A stretch of 64,000 nucleotides of DNA from Paenibacillus sp. BIC5C1 (GTDB lineage Bacteria > Bacillota > Bacilli > Paenibacillales > Paenibacillaceae): contig NZ_CP135922.1 in the NCBI RefSeq assembly GCF_032399705.1, forward strand, positions 6,014,001 to 6,078,000. The letters run 5' to 3'. A program made the position numbers and the translations under genes. The notes under the pieces were generated by a model, which saw nothing but the letters and a program-made list of their open reading frames with translations, had not been told where the DNA came from and searched no databases. Shown piece after piece: positions 44,433 through 53,184 of this stretch (positions within the stretch are counted from its first letter, which is position 1; every line of letters begins with the position of its first letter).

Positions 44433-45275
44433 CTATTTCAGGTCCTTCATCGCCACGCCGTCCATATCCTCGAACGTCTGGTTTTCACCAGCCATTGCCC
44501 AGCAGAACGTATAGCTGCTCGTACCGACACCACTGTGGATGGACCAGCTAGGAGAGATGATGGCCTGACGGTCACGTACAACCAGATGCCGTGTTTCGTT
44601 TGGCTCGCCCATCATATGGAATACGACACCATCTTCCGGCAGGTTGAAATATAAGTATACTTCGGAACGGCGGTTGTGGGTATGTGCAGGCATGGTATTC
44701 CACATGTTGCCCTTGTCGAGTTCCGTAATGCCCATCACCAGCTGACAGCTCTGGATTCCGCCTTCTCCCTGGTGGATATAACGGTAGATTGTCCGTTCGT
44801 TCGAGCTTTCGATACTACCGAGGTGGTTCGGCTGAGCTTGTTCTTGCGTTGCTTTTACTGTTGGATACGTGTGGTGAGCTGGTGTAGATACAAAATAAAA
44901 CTGAGCCGGCTGATCGTTGCCGTTGCTCTTGAACACAACTTCTTTTACACCTCTGCCGATGTACAGGCATTCCTTCGCACCAATCTCGTAGCCTTGGCCG
45001 TCAGCTGTCACAGTTCCATGACCTCCAACATTAATGATACCGATTTCACGACGCTCCAGGAAAAAGTTCGTTCCGATATCCTTCAGATTCACTTCAAGTG
45101 CAATATCCTTGCTTTGAGGTACAGCCGTTCCTACAATATAACGATCCACATGAGAGTAAACGGTTACCAATTCATCTGTGGCAAACAATTGCTCCATCAG
45201 GAATTCCTCGCGCAGACGGGATGTATCATAGTTTTTCACTTCATTCGGGTGTGCAGCATAACGGTTTTGCATCAT
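44433..45275 (-). CDS. kduI: 5-keto-4-deoxyuronate isomerase (KduI)
   Basis: 280 residues from ATG 45275 after AAAGGA at eight nt. MMQNRYAAHPNEVKNYDTSRLREEFL is the KduI start. The cupin metal site has PAHTHNRRSEVYLYF (two His and Glu) and, later, SPSWSIHSGVGT (His). It converts 5-keto-4-deoxyuronate, a product of unsaturated oligogalacturonides, to 2,5-diketo-3-deoxygluconate. First gene of the four-gene uronate operon. Confidence 0.95.
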   Translation of the reverse strand: MMQNRYAAHPNEVKNYDTSRLREEFLMEQLFATDELVTVYSHVDRYIVGTAVPQSKDIALEVNLKDIGTNFFLERREIGIINVGGHGTVTADGQGYEIGAKECLYIGRGVKEVVFKSNGNDQPAQFYFVSTPAHHTYPTVKATQEQAQPNHLGSIESSNERTIYRYIHQGEGGIQSCQLVMGITELDKGNMWNTMPAHTHNRRSEVYLYFNLPEDGVVFHMMGEPNETRHLVVRDRQAIISPSWSIHSGVGTSSYTFCWAMAGENQTFEDMDGVAMKDLK

Positions 45276-45303
45276 TAATCCATTCCTTTCGTTAGTCAGA
45301 TAA

Positions 45304-45330
45304 TGTTCATATAAGTTCATTTTAGTTCAT
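45304..45330. promoter_or_regulatory. three direct repeats at 10-bp period in the kduI promoter (candidate DeoR operator)
   Basis: On the minus strand, ATGAACT, ATGAACT and ATGAACA occur with an exact 10-bp period (GTTCAT at 45305..45310, 45315..45320 and 45325..45330), 30 to 55 nt upstream of the kduI ATG. DeoR-family repressors bind direct repeats one helical turn apart, so this is a likely site for the operon's own regulator. Confidence 0.6.
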
Positions 45331-45361
45331 TTTGTATCTTTTGTGTACCTTTTTTTGAAAA

Positions 45362-45397
45362 TTAAAAAAGGTTAACCAATATTTATTGGCTAACCTC
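45362..45397 (-). terminator. terminator of the MDR reductase gene
   Basis: Minus strand: AGGTTAGCCAAT-AAAT-ATTGGTTAACCTTTTTTAA, perfect but for one mismatch, with T6. Confidence 0.85.
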
Positions 45398-45445
45398 ATA
45401 AAACGAAAAGCGTCCTATACTTCAATATTTTTATAATCTATTGCA

Positions 45446-46429
45446 TTAACTTAATAGAAGAATCTTTCCCTCGATGCTCAATTCAGAGGCTGCAATGGCC
45501 TGTTTCACATTTTCCAATCCAAACGTCGCCCCAATGTTTGCCATCAGTAGTCGACCTTCTCGAACTAACTCAATTACTTCATTGAATACCTGTTCCCATC
45601 GTTCTTGCGAACATCGTTCTACCCAATGTTTCAGCCAAAAGAGTTTAACGTTGACTTGTGTTCCGCGGGTCATCTCATGCCATAACGGTGAGATACCTGA
45701 GAGCAGTCCGACGCTGATTACCGTGCCATGCGGCCTTAGAAAACTTACGAGCTTCTCTCCGTCTGCACCTCCGATGCAGTCGACGGCCGCAGTAGCGCCA
45801 TGTCCCTCCGTTAACTCTGCAATTCTCTCCTGTAGCAACTCTTCCATCGTATTCAGGACCGAAAATGCGCCAAGTCGATATAAATCAGCCATATGGCGAT
45901 CATTTCTTGTGAGCGCAATCATATGAAATCCCAGAATCTTCGATAATTGAGCGAAGATTCGCCCAATCGCGGAACCACCAGCATTGACAATCAAGGTATC
46001 GCCGTACGTAAGATGAAGTATATCCGTACAAATCAGCCAAGCTGTTATTAGGTTAATGTAGATCTGACTTGCCGATTGATCATTAATTTCATCAGGCACA
46101 ATGATCGCATGTCGATCCAAAGTTTTCACCATCTCTTGCCATGTGTTCTCGCCTCTCAACGGTAAGACGCGTTGGCCTAACAGTTGATTGGATACTCCAG
46201 GTCCTACTGCCTCCACGATCCCCACTCCCTCGAACCCAGGTACAGCTGGCAATGCCGTTCGATGCGGATATGCGCCTCGAACGGGAATGACATCTGAAGG
46301 ATTAATAGGCCGAGCGCGCATCCTGATCGCTAATTCACCGGGTCCAGGGGGCACTAACTCCTTCTCCTCTATGCACAGCACTTCGTTCGGCTCGCCGAAA
46401 CGATAATAACGTATAACCTTAGTCTTCAT
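45446..46429 (-). CDS. zinc-free medium-chain dehydrogenase/quinone oxidoreductase-like
   Basis: 327 residues from ATG 46429 (MKTKVIRYYRFG), eight nt after AGGAG. The N-terminal GroES-like part has INPSDVIPVRGAYP and VPGFEGVGIVEAVG, then a Rossmann domain (VNAGGSAIGRIFAQLSKILGF). Zinc-ligand cysteines are absent, as in the 2-enoyl thioester reductase/quinone oxidoreductase branch. It uses NAD(P)H on an unknown enone or quinone. It is flanked by terminators and stands alone between two sugar operons. Confidence 0.83.
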   Translation of the reverse strand: MKTKVIRYYRFGEPNEVLCIEEKELVPPGPGELAIRMRARPINPSDVIPVRGAYPHRTALPAVPGFEGVGIVEAVGPGVSNQLLGQRVLPLRGENTWQEMVKTLDRHAIIVPDEINDQSASQIYINLITAWLICTDILHLTYGDTLIVNAGGSAIGRIFAQLSKILGFHMIALTRNDRHMADLYRLGAFSVLNTMEELLQERIAELTEGHGATAAVDCIGGADGEKLVSFLRPHGTVISVGLLSGISPLWHEMTRGTQVNVKLFWLKHWVERCSQERWEQVFNEVIELVREGRLLMANIGATFGLENVKQAIAASELSIEGKILLLS

Positions 46430-46494
46430 TATTGCAACTCCTAAAATCATTTTTTTAGATAAAAATATAACACTAGTGTCCCCAATATTGGGAT

Positions 46495-46533
46495 AAAAAA
46501 AGAACCCGACGGGAAAATCCCCGCCAGGCTCTG
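46495..46533 (-). terminator. terminator of the alpha-glucoside operon
   Basis: Minus strand: GAGCCTGGCGGG-GATTTT-CCCGTCGGGTTCTTTTTTT, with G-U pairs. It closes the seven-gene operon. Confidence 0.85.
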
Positions 46534-46549
46534 GTGATCTTGCTATATA

Positions 46550-48193
46550 TTATAAGGAGTAAATGAGCGCCTCATAAGGACGCAACCGAAGGGTGCCTTC
46601 TCTAACCTCATCCGAGGTTGACCGATCCAGATTGCCAATAACGAAGCTTGCATTCGTGGCTCGATCAGCGAATGAAGCAGGCAGACGATAGGACTGCTCC
46701 CGGTCCGAGTGATTGAGAATGACAAGCCATGTCTCTCCATCCAGACTGCGGCTATAAGCATATACATGCTCTTCCCCTGACGATTGGTCACGATAATCTC
46801 CATAGACCATAACCGCGTGCGTTTTACGCAGGGCAATCAGCTGCTGATAATATGCAAATATGGAGTCCTGCGCGGCCAAATCCCGCTCCACATTAATCTC
46901 TCCATAGTTGGGATTCACCTGCATCCACGGCTGCCCTTCGGTAAACCCGGCATGCTTGCTGCCATCCCACTGCATGGGTGTGCGGGAATTATCCCGGCTC
47001 AGCGGCTGAAGACTGTGGAGCACTTCATCTGGCGCACGGCCCTTACCGATCTCTTCCTTATATTTGTTCTTCATTGCAATATCGTGATATTCATCAATGG
47101 TAGAGAACCGGACACCCGTCATGCCGATCTCCTCTCCCTGGAAAACATACGGGGTTCCCGGAAGGGTATGAATCATGGTCGCCAGTTGTTTGGCGGATTG
47201 CACACGGTATTGTCCATCATTGCCGTACCTCGAAACCTGTCGGGTGTGATCATGATTGTTCAGGAACTGGGAATTCCAACCTTCATGACGGAATGCTTCA
47301 TACCAGCTCTCCTGAATTTCCTTATACCGTGCCAGATCCCATGTAGGCATATCATCCGCCACCTGGAAGTGGAATAACGTATGCAGCTCTTTCCGATTGT
47401 CACCCACATACAGAAGGCCATCCTCAGGTGTGACAAACGGAATTTCGCCTACAGTCATAATGTCATAATGCTGGAGAACTTCCCGGTTCATTTCTTGCAA
47501 ATATTCATGAATACCCGGATTATTGCCCAAATAATCAATGTTCTCCGGGTGCTCCGCATCCGGGAAACCTTCCAGCTTGGCGAGCAGATTAATAACATCC
47601 ATGCGGAAGCCATCAATGCCCTGATCCAGCCAGAAACGCATCATTCGATAAATCTCCTGACGCAGCTCAGGATTTTCCCAATTCAGATCAGGCTGCTCCT
47701 TGGCAAAGGAGTGGAAATAATACTCTCCCGTTCGCTCGTCATATGTCCAGGTCGACGGTTCAAAATAAGAGCGCCAGTTGTTCGGTGGACCATCCGGTTT
47801 CCCCGGCTTCCATATATACCAGTCACGTTTCGGATGATCGACAGATGAACGTGATTCTTCAAACCATGCATGCTGCTCTGATGTATGATTGACCACCAGA
47901 TCCATAATGAGCTTCATGCCCAGTTCATGGACCTTGTCCAGCAATTGCTTGAACTGCTCCATCGTTCCTGCTTTCGCCATGATGCGGTAATAATCTGCTA
48001 TGTCATACCCGTTGTCTTTGTCCGGCGATTCATAGATGGGATTAAGCCAGATGACATCTATACCCAGACTTTTAATATAGTCGAGCTTGAGCAGCAATCC
48101 TTCCAAATCCCCGATGCCGTCTCCATTTGCATCCAGGAAGCTCCGCCAGTAGACCTGATATACAACGGCTTCTTTCCACCATGCCCGGTTCAT
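46550..48193 (-). CDS. GH13 alpha-glucosidase (oligo-1,6-glucosidase/trehalose-6-phosphate hydrolase type)
   Basis: 547 residues. VVYQVYWRSFLDANGDGIGDLEGLL, IWLNPIYESPDKDNGYDIADY, MDLVVNHTSEQHAWF, GFRMDVINLL (nucleophile Asp), TVGEIPFVTPE (acid/base Glu) and NNHDHTRQVSRYG (third Asp) mark the GH13 subfamily with MalL, TreC and isomaltase. VVNHTS agrees with an alpha-1,6/1,4 oligosaccharide-hydrolysing enzyme. It cleaves intracellular oligosaccharides to glucose. It is the last gene of the operon, 22 nt from pgmB, and is cytoplasmic. Substrate not fixed by sequence. Confidence 0.93.
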   Translation of the reverse strand: MNRAWWKEAVVYQVYWRSFLDANGDGIGDLEGLLLKLDYIKSLGIDVIWLNPIYESPDKDNGYDIADYYRIMAKAGTMEQFKQLLDKVHELGMKLIMDLVVNHTSEQHAWFEESRSSVDHPKRDWYIWKPGKPDGPPNNWRSYFEPSTWTYDERTGEYYFHSFAKEQPDLNWENPELRQEIYRMMRFWLDQGIDGFRMDVINLLAKLEGFPDAEHPENIDYLGNNPGIHEYLQEMNREVLQHYDIMTVGEIPFVTPEDGLLYVGDNRKELHTLFHFQVADDMPTWDLARYKEIQESWYEAFRHEGWNSQFLNNHDHTRQVSRYGNDGQYRVQSAKQLATMIHTLPGTPYVFQGEEIGMTGVRFSTIDEYHDIAMKNKYKEEIGKGRAPDEVLHSLQPLSRDNSRTPMQWDGSKHAGFTEGQPWMQVNPNYGEINVERDLAAQDSIFAYYQQLIALRKTHAVMVYGDYRDQSSGEEHVYAYSRSLDGETWLVILNHSDREQSYRLPASFADRATNASFVIGNLDRSTSDEVREGTLRLRPYEALIYSL

Positions 48194-48214
48194 GCTGCAT
48201 CTCCCCTTTTCTGC

Positions 48215-48904
48215 TTAATGGCTGTGCTCCTGCAACGTACGCTCCAGGAATGACAGCGTAAGCTGTTTAGTATCCTTCAGCACCACGTCCGCTCCGGAAC
48301 CTTTAAGTACAGCTTCTTCACCAATACCCACGGCGATCATGCCTGCGGATTTGATGGCCTCGATACCCGCTTGCGCATCCTCGATGCCGATGCAGGCTTT
48401 AACGTCAGCACCCACTTCTTCCGCTCCGCGCAGGAACAGATCAGGTGCTGGCTTGCCGTGGGGTACGGAATCCGGATGTACCACAAAGCGGAACAGCGAG
48501 TCCAACTCCAGCGCCTTCAGAATTTGAGGGGCATTTTTGCTGGCCGAAGCAATTACCGCAGGAATGCCGGAGGCTTGCAGCTCAAGCAGCAATTCCCGAA
48601 TTCCAGGGTAAGTGTGCTCCGGTGTCAGTGAGTCCAGCAACGAGACGTAATGTTCGTTTTTACGCCGTGCGAACTCTTCCTTTTCCTCAGCCGAAAATGT
48701 ATCTCCCTTGCCACCCAGACGTAAAATGCGCGCCAGCGATTCTCCGCGGCTAATGCCCTTTAACTGCTCGTTGAACTCCCGATCAAACGGAATATCCAGC
48801 GATTCCCCCAGCTTCTTCCACGCTACATAATGGTACTCCGCTGTGTCAGTAATGACACCATCCAAATCAAAAATAACGGCTTGAAGTGCTCCGTTCCCTT
48901 TCAT
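48215..48904 (-). CDS. pgmB: beta-phosphoglucomutase
   Basis: 229 residues, HAD superfamily. VIFDLDGVITDTAEYHYVAWKKLGE has the Asp nucleophile (DxD) and the cap region typical of beta-PGM. Then VIASASKNAPQILKALEL, GKPAPDLFLRGAEEV and CIGIEDAQAGIEAIKSAGM. It converts beta-glucose-1-phosphate to glucose 6-phosphate. This matches the product of the inverting GH65 phosphorylase coded at the head of this operon. Confidence 0.95.
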   Translation of the reverse strand: MKGNGALQAVIFDLDGVITDTAEYHYVAWKKLGESLDIPFDREFNEQLKGISRGESLARILRLGGKGDTFSAEEKEEFARRKNEHYVSLLDSLTPEHTYPGIRELLLELQASGIPAVIASASKNAPQILKALELDSLFRFVVHPDSVPHGKPAPDLFLRGAEEVGADVKACIGIEDAQAGIEAIKSAGMIAVGIGEEAVLKGSGADVVLKDTKQLTLSFLERTLQEHSH

Positions 48905-48966
48905 TACCCGTTCCTCCCCATGCCATTGCTCTAGTTGAGTTCAACTAAAAGATATTTACACTGGTC

Positions 48967-49097
48967 ACTCCGATGACAGAACAACCTTCCGATCGCTGTT
49001 ATCCCCAGATTTTTTTGATATCCTTTTCAGAAGGGAAAATCCGGGAATAAAGGCGAACACTGCGTTTCTTCAGGTTTTTTCTGCCCTCTCCGTTATC
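48967..49097. repeat. dispersed intergenic repeat, copy B
   Basis: It aligns over about 130 nt with 31021..31150 in the same orientation: ACTCCG, CCGATCGCTGTTATCCCCAGATTTT, GAAGGGAAAATCCGGGAATAAA, CTGCGTTTCTTCAGG and TCTCCGTTATC. The central inverted repeat is less perfect than in copy A (CCCCAGATTTT/AAAATCCGGG). It fills the 214-nt gap between pgmB and the six-hairpin glycosidase gene, inside an operon. Confidence 0.7.
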
Positions 49098-49118
49098 GTG
49101 TAAATGTTTAGTTGAACA

Positions 49119-51314
49119 TTATAGTTGCCATTCAATTCGTTTCTCGTTGCTTTCCCGTCTTTCGCCCTTCCAGTCCAGAACGACCGTCCAGCCCGATGCG
49201 TTGGAAATGCTTGCATAACGTTTGCCCTCACGGGATTCAAAATGAATATCGAACTCCGCATCGCCTACCATCAGATGCTTCAGACTGCATGTTTTGTTTT
49301 CCCATGCTTGCGGCATATCAGGTGACAAGGTTATACGGCGATGCTGTGCTTCCGGTTGAACGCCGAAGAAATGCCGTACCACAGGGACAGCCAGTGCATA
49401 GATGGTCCACGCCTGCACTACACAGCCGTAGTCCGGGGACATCTCCGAGAATGAACCTGGCAGTACACGTGAGAAGCTTTTCCCCATTCGACGCAGTAAA
49501 TCCAAGGCGTGATCCGGATACCCGTACGCCGCTTCGGCAACCGCATGGGCCCCGGTAGAGATTGTCATCGTGCCCTGTTTATACATGGCAGCAAGATACG
49601 TACCGTATTCACCGATGAAGTCGCGATTTCGCATCGCTTCCAGCGCACGCTGTGCTTTGTCCTGATCGGCAATTCCTGCTTCCATTGGCGTGACAATAAC
49701 CCAGTTTTTGTTTAGCAGCCAACCGCGATCTTTCTGATTCTCACCTGCATCTGTCAGCAATCCCTCTACGTACTCCCGGTAGTCTGTGATCCCTTGCTTT
49801 TCAGCGAGAGAAACCATGTAATCCACCTTGGGCACAATATCGGAAATAGGTGCAACGGCATCCGCATAGAGGCTGTCTTTTTCAGACCAATACACATCAT
49901 TCACTGCGCGTACCGCTTGTTCGGCCAATTTTTGATATGTCTGATGCCGCTTCGTTTCACCCAAATAGAGACTCATGTGCTCCAGCGCCTGAAGAGCCTT
50001 CGCTGTATATACGGCACTATCGATCAGTTCCATATTCAAGCCGGCAATCTCAATGATGCCGTAACCCGAAGGGAACAGGTCTCCATCCGGGTCCATCTCA
50101 CCCAGCAGCCAGTCGATTCCCTGAACACAGTAGTCATAATGCTCACGCAGAAGTGCATCGTCTCCGGTCCACAGGAACATTTCCCATACAAAAGCAATAT
50201 AGTGTGCCGTCTCCTGCGTGTTGCCGCGATTAGACACGGCTCCCATTGTGGTCACTTCATGCACAAAACGTCCATTGCCGTTTGCTTCCTTGGATTTCTC
50301 CAGCAACAAATTCAGCGTATCCCGTACCAGTTGATGGTCTCCCGTAGCAAGGACACCCTGAAGTGCATACGTACTGTCACAGCCGAACCACCACGGATAC
50401 GTGGGTCCACCTGCCGTCAATCCGCGACCAATTCCATCTACTTGTTGCACCAGCCACTGATTATTGCGCTTCACCCAGGCAAATTGCTCGTTCAGCTCAT
50501 TTTCGCCTTCAATGGTCAGCATTGCGCGCTGATCCAGCTTGTCGTAGAGCTGCAGCTTCTGCTCTTTCAAGCTTACGTAGTCACGTTCAATAACTCTATA
50601 GGTCTGCTCACAGGCTTCACGGGACGATTCCGAACCGGCAACAAATAACCGGAAGCGGAACACATTCTTCTCCTCCAGCGTGCATTCGGTTACAAAAGAG
50701 ATGCCTGTGCCCTTGCCTGCCGTCAGTTCCGGTCCGTAAATTTCAGGACCAACGGTCATTTCCGTTCCAGGCAGGTCACTTCCAATCATGGCATACCAGT
50801 CTTGGGCATCATCTTTGACGATAACCTTGCGCGAAGAAATGGCTTCTGCCGTTTCACCCGCTCCTGGGATAATTCCAATCTCATCGGAATACCACACTGG
50901 ACGGAGATCGGTACGTGACAGCAGCTCCAGCTTGAGCCGGGTTGTTCCTTTGCCGTATGCACTGATCTCATATTCTGCGACCATGCCTTTTTCATAATCG
51001 GGGGCAAACTGACTGCGTTCAATGGATACCGGAATGTGGCTTAATCCGTGATCATAATCGAACCGGCTTCCGCCCCAGGATTCGCTTGTGAATCCGTCTG
51101 CCCTTGCCCATACCGCAATGTTGCGATCCAGATCGGTTACCTTCAGCCAGAAGCCATCCAGCAGCTTGATCGGATGCAGCCATACACCGCCCATTTCGTT
51201 AGCCATATGATGCCCAAAGTCGGGAAAGTATCCGTCCTGGGTACCGCAAATCTTTACATATTCACCTGCGTTATAATACAAATTAAAAGGATGTCTGCTT
51301 GTTAATGTGGCCAT
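49119..51314 (-). CDS. six-hairpin glycosidase, debranching-enzyme-like
   Basis: 731 residues. The N-terminal 270 residues are beta-rich; the rest looks like an (alpha/alpha)6 barrel (YPWWFGCDSTYALQGVLATGD, HEVTTMGAVSNRGNTQETAHYIAFVWEMFL, WLLGEMDPDGDLFPSGYG, KNWVIVTPMEAGIAD). The end is a small sandwich domain (RRITLSPDMPQAWENKTC). This layout resembles glycogen-debranching (GDE/GH133-like) or GH15/65-related glycosidases, but the catalytic carboxylates are not certain. It sits in the alpha-glucoside operon between the importer genes and pgmB. ATG 51314 follows GAGGAGG. No signal peptide, so intracellular. Confidence 0.75.
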   Translation of the reverse strand: MATLTSRHPFNLYYNAGEYVKICGTQDGYFPDFGHHMANEMGGVWLHPIKLLDGFWLKVTDLDRNIAVWARADGFTSESWGGSRFDYDHGLSHIPVSIERSQFAPDYEKGMVAEYEISAYGKGTTRLKLELLSRTDLRPVWYSDEIGIIPGAGETAEAISSRKVIVKDDAQDWYAMIGSDLPGTEMTVGPEIYGPELTAGKGTGISFVTECTLEEKNVFRFRLFVAGSESSREACEQTYRVIERDYVSLKEQKLQLYDKLDQRAMLTIEGENELNEQFAWVKRNNQWLVQQVDGIGRGLTAGGPTYPWWFGCDSTYALQGVLATGDHQLVRDTLNLLLEKSKEANGNGRFVHEVTTMGAVSNRGNTQETAHYIAFVWEMFLWTGDDALLREHYDYCVQGIDWLLGEMDPDGDLFPSGYGIIEIAGLNMELIDSAVYTAKALQALEHMSLYLGETKRHQTYQKLAEQAVRAVNDVYWSEKDSLYADAVAPISDIVPKVDYMVSLAEKQGITDYREYVEGLLTDAGENQKDRGWLLNKNWVIVTPMEAGIADQDKAQRALEAMRNRDFIGEYGTYLAAMYKQGTMTISTGAHAVAEAAYGYPDHALDLLRRMGKSFSRVLPGSFSEMSPDYGCVVQAWTIYALAVPVVRHFFGVQPEAQHRRITLSPDMPQAWENKTCSLKHLMVGDAEFDIHFESREGKRYASISNASGWTVVLDWKGERRESNEKRIEWQL

Positions 51315-51371
51315 GGTTGTCCTCCTCTGCGGTTTGGCTCACCGCGTATCTCTTCTATTAAATACGGACGA

Positions 51372-52214
51372 TTAGCCCTTGATTGCAGAAGAGATAGAAA
51401 TGCCTTCAATAAAGTATTTTTGTGCAACAAAGAACACAAGGAGTGGCGGAAGCATAATTAGCATCGTTGCAGCCATGAGCATGTTCCATTCCACGTTATA
51501 AAGCCCTTTAAACATCGACAAACCGAGTGCCAGCGTATACTTCTCACTGGAGTTCAGATAAATGAGCGGTCCCTGGAAGTCATTCCATACGCCCATAAAG
51601 GTAAAGATCGATACGGCAATCAGTGGCGGCATGGAAAGTGGCAGCATGATTTTAGTGAAAATCTGCATTTTATTGGCTCCGTCTACAAAAGCGGACTCAT
51701 CGAGATCACGCGGAATACCGCGCATGAACTGGCGGATCAGGAAGATGTTAAACGCTCCGCCACCGAAGAATGCAGGGATAATGAGTGGTAAAAATGTATC
51801 AACCCAGCCGATTTCCTTGAACATGATGAACATCGGGATCATCGTTACCTGTGAAGGCAGCATCATCGTCGCCAATAGCACCAGGAACAGCGTGCGTTTG
51901 CCGCGGAAGTTAAACCGGGCGAAACCATACGCACATAGGGCAGACGAGAATACGGTACCGACTAATACCGGAATCAGAATAATCAGCGTATTTTTCAAAA
52001 ATGTAAAAAACGGGATGGCCAGAACGGCATTTTTATAGTTAGACCACATCCATACAGCCGGGAAAAAATCATCTTTGAACACCTCCGCAGGTGTTTTAAG
52101 AGATGTTGCAAACGTCCATAACAGCGGGATCAGCACGACGGCCGCACCAGCAAGAAGCATGAGCATAGAGAATAGTTTCGAGTAGACCGGTTTCCGTGTC
52201 GTTGCTTGATTCAT
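51372..52214 (-). CDS. ABC sugar importer permease, MalG-like
   Basis: About 280 residues from ATG 52214 after AGAGGAGG. Six membrane helices. The EAA loop near the C-terminus reads RDLDESAFVDGANKMQIFTKIMLPLSMPPLIAVSIFTF. It pairs with the permease encoded upstream. No ATPase gene lies in the operon, so a shared MsmX-type ATPase is inferred. Confidence 0.92.
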   Translation of the reverse strand: MNQATTRKPVYSKLFSMLMLLAGAAVVLIPLLWTFATSLKTPAEVFKDDFFPAVWMWSNYKNAVLAIPFFTFLKNTLIILIPVLVGTVFSSALCAYGFARFNFRGKRTLFLVLLATMMLPSQVTMIPMFIMFKEIGWVDTFLPLIIPAFFGGGAFNIFLIRQFMRGIPRDLDESAFVDGANKMQIFTKIMLPLSMPPLIAVSIFTFMGVWNDFQGPLIYLNSSEKYTLALGLSMFKGLYNVEWNMLMAATMLIMLPPLLVFFVAQKYFIEGISISSAIKG

Positions 52215-52228
52215 CATTTGTCCTCCTC

Positions 52229-53125
52229 TCAATCCTTTTCGTTATCGCCCTGGTAATAGACCCACATCGAAGAACTGCGGATAACCAGCAGCGTAAACGC
52301 CAGAATGATGATGAACAATACCCAGGACAATGCCGAAGCATAACCCATTTCAAAATCGGTAAAAGCTTTATTGTACAGATACAAGTTATAGAACAAGGTC
52401 GAGTTCAGCGGTCCCCCGTTGGTCATAACAAATGCTTGTGTGAAATACTGGAATCCACCTATAATCCCCATAATTACGTTGAAGAACACTGTTGGGGAAA
52501 TCATGGGCAATGTGATGTTGAAAAACCGTTGAAACGGTCCCGCACCATCCAGATTGGCAGCTTCATACAGCTCTTCGGGAACTCCCTGCAAGCCAGACAA
52601 ATAAATGATGATCGTGTTGCCGACGCCCCATAAACCCATGACAATCAGTGCGCCCAGCGCATAGCTCGGATCTTGAAGCCAAGCTGGCCCCTGTACGCCG
52701 AAAAAGGCAAGCGCCCGGTTCAGAATGCCGTATTCCGGATTGAAAATCATAATCCACATCATGGATGCCGCAACAGCTGGAATGACGGATGGCATGAAAT
52801 AGATCAATCGGAAAAATTTCATCCCTCTGTTCCGCATATTCAGCAGCAAGGCGATCAACAGTGATGCCACTTGATACAGCGGTACGGATACCAGAGCGAA
52901 AATAAAGGTAACTTTCAACGATTGATAGAACAACTCATCATGAAACATCGTTTTGAAGTTATCCAGACCGACCCATTCAATCGATTGTACGCCGGTAATA
53001 ATATCCCATTTGCTAAAAGCCAACAGCAGGGAAAACAACATTGGACCAATGGTGAAGAGTAACAAGCCTATAAGCCAGGGTAATATGAACCAATACCCGG
53101 CACGCTCGGATTTAGAATTACGCAT
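52229..53125 (-). CDS. ABC sugar importer permease, MalF-like
   Basis: 298 residues from ATG 53125, five nt after AAGGAGG. About six helices. The EAA loop reads EELYEAANLDGAGPFQRFFNITLPMISPTVFFNVIM. It is the partner of the 51372..52214 permease. Its stop region touches that gene's ribosome-binding site, giving translational coupling. Confidence 0.93.
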   Translation of the reverse strand: MRNSKSERAGYWFILPWLIGLLLFTIGPMLFSLLLAFSKWDIITGVQSIEWVGLDNFKTMFHDELFYQSLKVTFIFALVSVPLYQVASLLIALLLNMRNRGMKFFRLIYFMPSVIPAVAASMMWIMIFNPEYGILNRALAFFGVQGPAWLQDPSYALGALIVMGLWGVGNTIIIYLSGLQGVPEELYEAANLDGAGPFQRFFNITLPMISPTVFFNVIMGIIGGFQYFTQAFVMTNGGPLNSTLFYNLYLYNKAFTDFEMGYASALSWVLFIIILAFTLLVIRSSSMWVYYQGDNEKD

Positions 53126-53184
53126 AGCAGCCTCCTTGATGAAGAGGGTGAATCAGCATGGCAGCCGACTCACCCGCATGGTTT

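Noticed and set aside
46495..46533. Riboswitch-like element before the MDR reductase
   Set aside because: It is a simple stem with G-U pairs and a T7 tail in the minus direction at the end of GH13, so it is a terminator.
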